A stretch of DNA of 20,877 nucleotides from Clostridiales bacterium (GTDB taxonomy: Bacteria > Bacillota > Clostridia > Oscillospirales > Oscillospiraceae): positions 1 through 20,877 of the forward strand of contig DYBL01000060.1 of assembly GCA_019418625.1 (NCBI GenBank), written 5' to 3'. Under the pieces are notes generated by a model, which saw only the letters and a program-made list of their open reading frames with translations, was not told the origin of the DNA and made no database searches. How positions within the stretch are numbered: the stretch's first letter is position 1; every line of letters begins with the position of its first letter. The translations under genes were made by a program, and so were the position numbers. Positions 8,998 to 15,129 of the stretch are shown here, one piece after another.

Positions 8998-9264
8998 AAG
9001 ATCGATCTCCTTTGATATGTCAGAATCGGCAGGGAGAAAACGGAATGTACACAGCGTTTTCCCCTTGCATGGCAAGGCACAGGCGTACACTCCGCCTGTG
9101 GGTGGAAACTTCGGTCGAGGCTTGCTGGCCTCCTCTCACGCCGGAACACGGCTTCCCATCGCTGTGTTTTTGGCCCGGGCACAGGGCGCTCCCCCTCTGC
9201 CCGCTCCCGGTCACCGGGGCGCCGCAGGTTTTCTCCCTTACACATCCTTTCTTCAAAGAAGTGG
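8998..9264 (-). other. Unexplained structured leader between the TPP riboswitch terminator and thiW
   Basis: About 265 nt with no recognisable gene. It is rich in potential hairpins: CCTTGC/GCAAGG (9063-9068, 9072-9077), CACAGGCG/CGCCTGTG (9078-9085, 9093-9100), CGGGCA/TGCCCG (9176-9181, 9198-9203) and CCCGG/CCGGG (9206-9210, 9214-9218). I did not recognise a known riboswitch consensus in it. An 83-codon minus frame spans it but has no good ribosome binding site and its codon use does not resemble the neighbours. Confidence 0.5.
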
Positions 9265-9296
9265 AAAACGGCAAGGCCACAGGGCCTCGCCGTTTT
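9265..9296 (-). terminator. Regulated terminator of the thiW TPP riboswitch
   Basis: GC-rich hairpin AAAACGGC...GCCGTTTT with one mismatch (9265-9277 paired with 9283-9296). It ends in TTTT on the minus strand and lies directly downstream of the aptamer, as in transcription-attenuating TPP switches. Confidence 0.85.
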
Positions 9297-9302
9297 TGCA
9301 TC

Positions 9303-9388
9303 GCGATGTCCCTACGGTGGCATTACCCACATCAGGTCAAAGGGTCGGAGCGTTTGCTCCCTCTCAGCCGGTCGGCTCCCCTGTTTTC
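9303..9388 (-). promoter_or_regulatory. TPP riboswitch (THI element) controlling thiW-thiM
   Basis: Read on the minus strand, the conserved CTGAGA (9367-9362) is followed by ACCCTTTGACCTGAT and then GGGTAATGCCA and CGTAGGGA (9345-9309). These are the canonical pyrimidine- and pyrophosphate-sensing blocks of the TPP aptamer. The downstream terminator implies that TPP binding stops transcription of the thiazole salvage genes. Confidence 0.95.
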
Positions 9389-9396
9389 CGCCGAAT

Positions 9397-9425
9397 ATTA
9401 TTGCATTTTCGCCAAAGATTGTCAA
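9397..9425 (-). promoter_or_regulatory. Sigma-A promoter of thiW-thiM
   Basis: Minus strand TTGACA (9425-9420), a 17-bp spacer and AATAAT (9402-9397). The start site should fall near 9390, right at the 5' edge of the TPP aptamer. Confidence 0.8.
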
Positions 9426-9431
9426 GAGGGC

Positions 9432-9460
9432 TTGCAAAGGCCGGGAAAGGAGCGTATGAT
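9432..9460 (+). promoter_or_regulatory. Sigma-A promoter of thiE-thiD-thiT-tenA
   Basis: TTGCAA (9432-9437), a 17-bp spacer and TATGAT (9455-9460). Its -35 box is only 6 bp from the -35 box of the divergent thiW promoter. Confidence 0.8.
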
Positions 9461-9474
9461 ATTTTCATTGAAAA

Positions 9475-9562
9475 AACGGGGAGTCCGCTGGCGCGGGCTG
9501 AGAGGAGGCTGCAAGGTCTCGACCCTAAACCTGATTTGGATCATGCCAACGGAGGGAAATAG
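9475..9562 (+). promoter_or_regulatory. TPP riboswitch (THI element) controlling thiE-thiD-thiT-tenA
   Basis: The conserved CTGAGA (9498-9503) is followed by GACCCTAAACCTGATTTGGA (9521-9540) and then TCATGCCAACGGAGGGA (9541-9557), the standard TPP aptamer blocks. A terminator hairpin follows immediately, so TPP should reduce expression of the operon by transcription attenuation. Confidence 0.95.
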
Positions 9563-9573
9563 TGTGCTTTGCG

Positions 9574-9617
9574 CCGCAGGCTGCCCAACATCGGGTGTCT
9601 GCGGATTTTTTGTTTTT
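9574..9617 (+). terminator. Regulated terminator of the thiE TPP riboswitch
   Basis: CCGCAG (9574-9579) pairs with CTGCGG (9599-9604), and an inner GCCC/GGG extends the stem. A long T-rich run follows (9606-9619). The thiE ribosome binding site GGAGGAG starts just after the T-run. Confidence 0.85.
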
Positions 9618-9632
9618 TTGGAGGAGCGAACT

Positions 9633-10274
9633 ATGAAGCTTACACACCAGCAGATGCGGCTCTACGCCGTGACGGACCGGGCCTGGGCGGCTGACGAGGA
9701 CGCCTTTTTCGCCCAGATCGAAGCGGCCATCGACGGCGGCGCGGGCATCGTGCAGCTGCGGGAAAAGCACGCCTCCCGGGAGGAATTTCTGCGCCTGGCG
9801 GAGCGCTTCGTGGCCCTTTGCCGCCGCCGGGGCGTGGTGAGCATCATCAACGACAACGTGGACATCGCCGCCGCCGTGGGCGCCGACGGCGTCCATGTGG
9901 GCCAGGAGGATCTGGAGGCGGGCCGGGCCCGGGCGCTGCTGGGGCCGGACAAGATCATCGGCGTCTCCACCCACTCCGTGGCGGAGGCCCGGGCGGCCCA
10001 GGCCGCCGGCGCGGACTACCTGGGGGTGGGCGCGGCCTTTGTCACCGGCACCAAGACCGACGCCAAGCCCGTGGGCCACGACGTGATCCGCGCCGTGACG
10101 GCGGCGGTGGACATCCCGGTGGTGGCCATCGGCGGCATCGGCCATGACAATATCCTGGAGCTTGATGGCTGCGGCCTTGCGGGCGTGGCGGTGGTATCCG
10201 CCCTGTTCGCCCGGAAGGACGTGGCTGCGGCGGCCCGGGAGCTCCGGGGCCTCGCCGAGCGGATCGCCCGGTAA
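9633..10274 (+). CDS. thiE: Thiamine-phosphate synthase
   Basis: Predicted 213 residues, full length. It joins hydroxymethylpyrimidine diphosphate and thiazole phosphate to give thiamine monophosphate. The TIM-barrel motifs are in order: LYAVTD (10-15), VQLREK (40-45), INDNVDIAAAVGADGVHVGQED (72-93), GVSTHS (110-115), DYLGVGAAFVTGTKTDA (128-144) and VAIGGI (164-169). GGAGGAG at 9620-9626 supports ATG 9633. It is the first gene of the TPP-regulated plus arm. Longer open frames reaching back through the riboswitch are not coding. The product joins the output of ThiM on the opposite strand and ThiD downstream. Confidence 0.97.
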   Translation: MKLTHQQMRLYAVTDRAWAADEDAFFAQIEAAIDGGAGIVQLREKHASREEFLRLAERFVALCRRRGVVSIINDNVDIAAAVGADGVHVGQEDLEAGRARALLGPDKIIGVSTHSVAEARAAQAAGADYLGVGAAFVTGTKTDAKPVGHDVIRAVTAAVDIPVVAIGGIGHDNILELDGCGLAGVAVVSALFARKDVAAAARELRGLAERIAR

Positions 10275-10436
10275 GATACAATTTTTGTCCCAACGCGGCG
10301 GAAGCGGAGCTTTCGTCGAAGAAGGAGGAAAATTCCCCGTCCGGTAAGCGGTACGGGGGATTTCCCACGCGCGGTGCATTGGGGGCACCACCTTGCATCG
10401 CGGAATAAAACTTCAATGCAGAAAGGAAGCATCCAC
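10275..10436 (+). other. thiE-thiD intercistronic region with two hairpins
   Basis: It contains a 10-bp stem AATTCCCCGT/ACGGGGGATT (10331-10340 with 10353-10362, one G-U pair). A second, 9-bp stem is CGCGGTGCA/TGCATCGCG (10370-10378 with 10394-10402, one G-U pair). No T-run follows either, so they are not standard terminators. I see no promoter or riboswitch here. Confidence 0.5.
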
Positions 10437-11234
10437 ATGAAAACAGCATTGACGATCGCTGGAAGCGACTCCAGCGGAGGCGCCGGGATCCAGGCGGACA
10501 TCAAGACCATGACGGCCAACGGCGTATTCGCCATGAGCGCGGTCACGGCCCTCACCGCCCAGAACACCACCGGCGTCACAGACATTCAGGAGGCCACTCC
10601 CGCCTTTTTGGCGGCGGAGCTGGACGCCGTGTTCACGGATATTTTCCCCGACGCGGTGAAGATCGGCATGGTCTCCTCGGCGGAGCTGATCCGCGTCATC
10701 GCCGAAAAGCTCCGGCACTACGGCGCAAAGCACATCGTGGTGGACCCGGTCATGGTGGCCACCTCCGGCGCCCGGCTTTTGCGGGAGGACGCGGTGGACG
10801 CCATGAAGGAGTGCCTGCTGCCTCTGGCGGAGGTCCTCACCCCCAACATCCCGGAGGCGGAGATCCTCTCCGGCATGACCATCCGCACGGCGGAGGACAT
10901 GACCACCGCCGCCCGGATCATCAGCCAGCAGTACGGCTGCGCCGTTTTGTGCAAGGGCGGCCACCAGCTCAACGACGCCAACGACCTTTTGTGGAAGGAC
11001 GGCCAGGAGCGGTGGTTCATGGGACGGCGCATCGACAACCCCAACACCCACGGCACCGGCTGCACCCTCTCCAGCGCCATTGCCTCCAACCTGGCCAAGG
11101 GCTATGACCTGGCTTCTTCCGTGGAGCGGGCCAAGGCCTACCTCTCCGGCGCCCTGGCGGCTCAGCTGGACCTGGGCCGCGGCTCCGGCCCCATGGACCA
11201 CATGTTTGACCTGAAGGGAGAATTTGTGCAATGA
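10437..11234 (+). CDS. thiD: Hydroxymethylpyrimidine/phosphomethylpyrimidine kinase
   Basis: Predicted 265 residues. It phosphorylates HMP to HMP-P and then to HMP-PP, the pyrimidine substrate of ThiE. The N-terminus TIAGSDSSGGAGIQADIKT (6-24) and the catalytic loop NTHGTGCTLSSAIAS (203-217, C209) are typical of the ribokinase-like ThiD family; VVDPVMVATSG (101-111) is also conserved. I chose ATG 10437 because AAAGGAAG lies about 8 nt upstream and the protein starts as family members do. A GTG at 10374 would add 21 unconserved residues lying in the hairpin region. The stop overlaps the start of thiT by four bases (ATGA), indicating translational coupling. Confidence 0.96.
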   Translation: MKTALTIAGSDSSGGAGIQADIKTMTANGVFAMSAVTALTAQNTTGVTDIQEATPAFLAAELDAVFTDIFPDAVKIGMVSSAELIRVIAEKLRHYGAKHIVVDPVMVATSGARLLREDAVDAMKECLLPLAEVLTPNIPEAEILSGMTIRTAEDMTTAARIISQQYGCAVLCKGGHQLNDANDLLWKDGQERWFMGRRIDNPNTHGTGCTLSSAIASNLAKGYDLASSVERAKAYLSGALAAQLDLGRGSGPMDHMFDLKGEFVQ

Positions 11235-11842
11235 TCTCTTCTGTCATCGCCGCGGTATTTGCCGTGGCGTATCTGCTGGTGACGGTGTGGCTTTGCCGCG
11301 GCGTGAAGCTGGATACCCGGGCGCTGTGCCTGGGCGGTGTGGTGTGCGCCCTGACACTGGTGCTGGCCACCATCCGCATCCCCCTGCCTACCGGCTCCAA
11401 CATCACCTGCGGGTCCTGGATCCCCCTGATGCTGCTGGCCTTGGTGTATGACTATCGCCTGGCTATGCTGACGGGCTGGGTGTGCGGCATCCTGGCCATG
11501 ATCCTCATCCCCGGCTGGGAGGCGGTCCACTGGGCCCAGATCTTCGTCCAGCAGCTGGTGTGCTTTTCCTGCCTGGGCTACGCCGGCGTGTTCGGCGCGG
11601 ACAAGCGGTGGAAGGCCGTGTGCGGCATGGCGGTGGCCGTGGCCATCCGCTGCGTGGGCCATGTGCTCAGCGGCGTGATCTTCTATTCCCAGAACGCCTG
11701 GGATGGCTGGGGCGCCTGGGGCTACAGCCTGGCATTCAACTCCTCTCGTCTCATCGAGGGCATTTTGAGCATTGTGATCGTGACGGCCCTGCCGCTGGGC
11801 ATCATGCGGCGGGCCATGGTGAAAAAAGGAGGTATGGCATGA
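11231..11842 (+). CDS. thiT: ECF transporter S component ThiT (thiamine uptake)
   Basis: Predicted 203 residues with about six hydrophobic segments. ThiT is the membrane substrate-binding subunit that captures thiamine for a shared ECF module. The SWIPLMLLALVYDYRLAML segment, the GWVCGIL segment and the later GHVLSGVIFYSQNAWDGWG segment correspond to the conserved regions around the thiamine site of characterised ThiT proteins (inferred from memory of the family). It is embedded between thiD and tenA with ATGA overlaps at both ends and is under TPP riboswitch control, which supports thiamine rather than another vitamin. No EcfA or EcfT genes are nearby, as usual for group II ECF systems. Confidence 0.88.
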   Translation: MISSVIAAVFAVAYLLVTVWLCRGVKLDTRALCLGGVVCALTLVLATIRIPLPTGSNITCGSWIPLMLLALVYDYRLAMLTGWVCGILAMILIPGWEAVHWAQIFVQQLVCFSCLGYAGVFGADKRWKAVCGMAVAVAIRCVGHVLSGVIFYSQNAWDGWGAWGYSLAFNSSRLIEGILSIVIVTALPLGIMRRAMVKKGGMA

Positions 11843-12501
11843 GCACGGTGGAACGGCTGCTGAAAGCCACGGAGGATATCTGGGCGGGGTATCATGAAAA
11901 GCCCTTCGTCCAGGGGCTCCGGGACGGCACGCTGGATGTGGAAAAGTTCCGGCGCTACATCATCCAGGACTACTGGTACCTGATGGACTACACCAAGGTG
12001 TTCGCCGTGGGCGTGGCCAAGAGCAAGAGCGTGGAGGTCATGAAGCTCTTCGCCAAGTACATCCAGGCCATCCTGGACGGCGAGGTGAACGTCCACAACG
12101 GCTACATGGGCATGTTCGGCATCACCCAGGAGGAGCTGGACCGCACGCCCATCGCCCAGGACAACCGCTCCTACACCTCCTACATGCTCAGCGTGGCCTA
12201 CAAGGGCGGCGAGGCGGAGGTGCTGACGGCCATCTTCTCCTGCGCGTACAGCTATGAGGTCATCGCCCGCAGGATCGTGGAAGAGCGGCCCGAAGCGCCC
12301 GACCATCCTCTGTACGGACGGTGGGTGCGGGGCTACATTACCGACCGCTACACGGGCAACAACGTGATCCTCAAGGACATGCTGGAGCGGCTGACGGCGG
12401 ACTATACGGAGCCCCAGCTGAAGTATCTGGAGGAGATCTTCACCGCCTGCTCCCGGTACGAGGCCTCCTTCTGGGACATGGCCTGGGAGCAGCGGGACTG
12501 A
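11839..12501 (+). CDS. tenA: Aminopyrimidine aminohydrolase / thiaminase II
   Basis: Predicted 220 residues, full length for TenA. It hydrolyses aminopyrimidine products of thiamine breakdown to HMP (and cleaves thiamine slowly), feeding ThiD. The catalytic cysteine is C135 in FSCAYSYEVI, the same position as in the Bacillus subtilis enzyme. The conserved glutamate is E208 in RYEASFWDMAW, near the C-terminus. The N-terminal FVQGLRDGTL and YIIQDYWYL segments are typical. ATG 11839 overlaps the thiT stop, with GGAGG upstream. It is the last gene of the riboswitch-controlled operon. Its presence argues that environmental degraded thiamine is a pyrimidine source. Confidence 0.95.
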   Translation: MSTVERLLKATEDIWAGYHEKPFVQGLRDGTLDVEKFRRYIIQDYWYLMDYTKVFAVGVAKSKSVEVMKLFAKYIQAILDGEVNVHNGYMGMFGITQEELDRTPIAQDNRSYTSYMLSVAYKGGEAEVLTAIFSCAYSYEVIARRIVEERPEAPDHPLYGRWVRGYITDRYTGNNVILKDMLERLTADYTEPQLKYLEEIFTACSRYEASFWDMAWEQRD

Positions 12502-12534
12502 GGCGCCGGACGATCCGCGGCGAAGTGAAAAAGA

Positions 12535-12570
12535 AGAGGAGGACGGCGCGCCGCGCCGCCCTCTTTTTTT
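12535..12570 (+). terminator. Intrinsic terminator after tenA
   Basis: An imperfect GC-rich stem (AGAGG and GGCGCG paired with CGCGCC and CCTCT, with a bulge) is followed by seven T at 12564-12570. Confidence 0.85.
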
Positions 12571-12612
12571 GTCCCCGGAGGCAGAAACAGGAAAAATTTC
12601 AGAAAAACATCC

Positions 12613-12700
12613 GGAACAGACCCGTTCCTTTCAGCTTTGTTTTAGCTTTCCCGGTTAAGCTGAGAGCGGATTTTCACAGAGAACCCACAGAAAGGAACGG
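12613..12700 (+). promoter_or_regulatory. Leader of the export operon with a possible RBS-sequestering structure
   Basis: CCGTTCCTTTC at 12622-12632 is a perfect 11-bp complement of GAAAGGAACGG at 12690-12700, which contains the adaptor gene's ribosome binding site. Inside lies CAGCTT/AAGCTG (12632-12637, 12657-12662). GGAAC at 12613-12617 could instead pair with GTTCC at 12624-12628, giving a mutually exclusive fold. I could not place a convincing promoter, so it is unknown whether the whole structure is transcribed. Confidence 0.4.
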
Positions 12701-12706
12701 CAAGAA

Positions 12707-14395
12707 ATGGATGAAAAACTGCTAGAATCCCCCTCTCATACGGATGATCCGGCGCCCAAGGGGCGGCGGTGGAAATGGAGCGGCATCAAGGGAAAGAAGA
12801 AGTGGATCGCGCTGGTGCTGGCGGTGGCCGTGGCCGCAGGCGGCTTCGGCTGGAGCCGTCTGCGCACGCCGGAGGTCTCCGCCGCGGAGATCTCCTACAT
12901 GGAAGAGCAGGTCCAGCGGCGCTCCATCACCAATTCCCTCAGCTCCAGCGGCACGCTGGAACCGGCCAACTCCTACACGGTGAACACCCTGGTATCGGCA
13001 GAGGTGCTCTCGGACACGTTTGAAGAAGGAGATCTGGTGGAGGAGGGACAGCTCCTCTACACCCTGGACGCCTCCGACGCCTCCAGCAGCCAGACCCAGG
13101 CGAAAAACAGCTATTCCCAGGCAAAGAGCAGCTATGACCAGGCTGTGTCGGCCAAATATCCCCAGGCGGACCTGAGCGGCACGGTCAGCGAGGTATACGT
13201 GCGCAACGGGGACAACGTCTCCGCGGGCACGGGGATCTTGAAGATCGTGGGCGACAACAATCTCTACATCGATTTCCTCTTCGCCTACGCCGACAGCGGC
13301 GACTTCTATGAGGGCCAGACGGCCACCATCTTCATCGACGGCCTGGCCGGCACCCTCACCGGCACGGTCACGGCCGTGTCCCAGGGAGAGATGGTCTCGG
13401 ATAACGGCATGATGCTCACCACCGTCCGGGTCAAGGCGGCCAACCCCGGTCTGGTCACGTCCAGCTACACGGCCAGCGCCTCCATCGGCAACTATGTCAG
13501 CTACGGCGAGTCCCCCATCCAGATCAGCGAGAGCAGCGTCATCACCGCCGAGGCCTCCGGCAAGATCAGCGGATTGAACTTCCTGGCAGGCGACTCCATC
13601 TCCGCCGGGGACCGCATCTGCACCATCACCGGCGACAGTGTGGACAATCAGATCGAAAACGCCCGCATCAACCTGGAAAACGCCCAGAGCAATGTCCAGA
13701 CCGCGGCGGATAAGCTGGAGGACTACCAGATCACCGCGCCCATCTCCGGCACGGTGGTCACCAAGACCGCCAAGGCCGGCGACAAGGTGGAAGGCGGCTC
13801 CTCGGGCACTTTGTGCACCATCTATGACCTGAGCTATCTGGAGATGACCATGAACATCGACGAGCTGGATATCGGCTCCGTGGCCGTGGGCCAGACGGTG
13901 GAGATCACTGCCGACGCCGTGGAGGGCAAGACCTACACCGGCACGGTGACCCGGGTGTCCGTGGCGGGCACCACCGCCGGCGGCATCACCACCTACCCCG
14001 TCACCGTCCGCATCGATGAGACGGATGGGCTGCTGCCGGGCATGAACGTGGATGCCCAGATCGTGCTGGACCAGGCGGAGGATGTGCTGGCCATCCCGTC
14101 CGGCGCCGTGAACCGGGGCGACACGGTGCTCATCACCGCCGACTCCCCCAGCGCCGCGAACGCCCTGGACCAGGAGGCTCCCGAGGGCTATGTGTACGTG
14201 TCCGTGGAGACGGGCGTCAGCGATGACAGCTACATCGAGATCCTCTCCGGCTTGCAGGAGGGCGACACCGTGGCCTATATCCCCACCTCCTCCGGCGGCG
14301 GTATGGCCATGATGATGGGCGCCATGCCCATGGGCGGCGGAGGCGGCACCGTCATGGTCAGCGGCGGCCCCGGCGGCGGAGGGCCCAGAGGATGA
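12707..14395 (+). CDS. HlyD/MacA-family membrane-fusion (adaptor) subunit of an ABC exporter
   Basis: Predicted 562 residues. A cytoplasmic basic N-terminus is followed by one membrane helix (about 32-49) and a long extracytoplasmic part. Four lipoyl-type half motifs are visible: GDLVEEG (108-114), GDNVSAG (168-174), GDSISAG (296-302) and GDKVEGG (358-364). Ordinary adaptors show two. Short helical hairpin segments lie at about 125-148 and 312-340, and beta-barrel-like segments at about 185-265 and 375-455. The C-terminus (529-562) is rich in Gly and Met. The gene is coupled to the ATPase by an ATGA overlap. In characterised Gram-positive relatives such as YknXYZ, the adaptor assists a MacB-type transporter. 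The substrate here is unknown; peptides or antibiotics are possible. AAAGGAA at 12691-12697 supports ATG 12707. Confidence 0.85.
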   Translation: MDEKLLESPSHTDDPAPKGRRWKWSGIKGKKKWIALVLAVAVAAGGFGWSRLRTPEVSAAEISYMEEQVQRRSITNSLSSSGTLEPANSYTVNTLVSAEVLSDTFEEGDLVEEGQLLYTLDASDASSSQTQAKNSYSQAKSSYDQAVSAKYPQADLSGTVSEVYVRNGDNVSAGTGILKIVGDNNLYIDFLFAYADSGDFYEGQTATIFIDGLAGTLTGTVTAVSQGEMVSDNGMMLTTVRVKAANPGLVTSSYTASASIGNYVSYGESPIQISESSVITAEASGKISGLNFLAGDSISAGDRICTITGDSVDNQIENARINLENAQSNVQTAADKLEDYQITAPISGTVVTKTAKAGDKVEGGSSGTLCTIYDLSYLEMTMNIDELDIGSVAVGQTVEITADAVEGKTYTGTVTRVSVAGTTAGGITTYPVTVRIDETDGLLPGMNVDAQIVLDQAEDVLAIPSGAVNRGDTVLITADSPSAANALDQEAPEGYVYVSVETGVSDDSYIEILSGLQEGDTVAYIPTSSGGGMAMMMGAMPMGGGGGTVMVSGGPGGGGPRG

Positions 14396-15129
14396 GCGCA
14401 CTGATCGAATTCCGGGACGTATGCAAGTTCTATCAGATGGGTGAGAGCACCGTCCGGGCAGCGGACCACATCTCCTTTTCCATCCAAAAGGGGGAGTTCG
14501 TGGCCATCGTGGGCCAGTCCGGCTCCGGCAAGTCCACCTGCATGAACATCATCGGCTGTCTGGATGTGCCCACCTCCGGCACTTACCTGCTGGACGGCCA
14601 GGATGTGGGAAAGATGGACAAAAACCAGCTTGCCGCCATCCGCAACAAAATGCTGGGGTTCATTTTCCAGCAGTATAACCTGCTGCCCAAGCTGACGCTG
14701 CTGGAAAACGTGGAGGTACCGCTCATGTACGCCGGCATGCCCAAGGCAGAGCGGCGGGAGCGGGCCAAGCTGGCGCTGGAGCTGGTGGGCCTGGGCGACA
14801 AGCTGCGCCATAAGCCCGCCCAGCTCTCCGGCGGCCAGCAGCAGCGGGTGTCCATCGCCCGGGCCCTGGCCGGGGACCCGGCGGTCATCCTGGCCGACGA
14901 GCCCACCGGCGCCCTGGACTCCCACACGGGCCGGGAGGTCCTCACCATGCTCCAGCAGCTCCACGCGGCGGGCAACACCGTGGTGCTCATCACCCACGAT
15001 AACTCCATCGCCGTCCAGGCCCAGCGTATCATCCGCCTGGAGGACGGCCATGTGGTCTACGACGGAGACGCCCAGGACCCCCGGGCAGTGGTCACGCCGG
15101 GCCTTGCCGGGAAAGGAGGCGTCCGATGA
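14392..15129 (+). CDS. ABC transporter ATP-binding protein, MacB/LolD type
   Basis: Predicted 245 residues. It contains all ATPase motifs: Walker A GQSGSGKS (41-48), the Q-loop in FIFQQYNLLPKLT, the signature LSGGQ (145-149), Walker B VILADE (165-170) followed by the D-loop PTGALDS, and an H-loop LITHD. The FQQYNLLPKLTLLENVEVPLMYAG stretch is characteristic of the LolD/MacB/FtsE-like group of exporters. ATG 14392 overlaps the adaptor stop and its own stop overlaps the permease start (15126), so the three subunits are translationally coupled. It energises the export system on the cytoplasmic face. The substrate cannot be inferred. Confidence 0.95.
   Translation: MSALIEFRDVCKFYQMGESTVRAADHISFSIQKGEFVAIVGQSGSGKSTCMNIIGCLDVPTSGTYLLDGQDVGKMDKNQLAAIRNKMLGFIFQQYNLLPKLTLLENVEVPLMYAGMPKAERRERAKLALELVGLGDKLRHKPAQLSGGQQQRVSIARALAGDPAVILADEPTGALDSHTGREVLTMLQQLHAAGNTVVLITHDNSIAVQAQRIIRLEDGHVVYDGDAQDPRAVVTPGLAGKGGVR

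Noticed and set aside
8994..9245. 83-codon minus-strand frame ending in an ATGA overlap with the thiW start
   Set aside because: Its ATG has an AG-rich stretch directly abutting it with no spacing. Its Arg/Pro-rich content and mixed codon use look like chance frames in GC-rich DNA, and thiW has its own good ribosome binding site.
8998..9264. Cobalamin or molybdenum-cofactor riboswitch in the thiW leader
   Set aside because: Some G/C-rich blocks look suggestive, but the core consensus elements of those classes are not present.
9012..9632. Long plus-strand open frame reading through into thiE
   Set aside because: It runs through the divergent promoters, both TPP aptamers and terminator hairpins, so it cannot be a normal gene. 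thiE has a clear start at 9633.
10374..10436. GTG start extending thiD by 21 residues
   Set aside because: It lies in a stable hairpin, has no ribosome binding site, and adds residues not typical of ThiD. ATG 10437 has a spaced AAAGGAAG.
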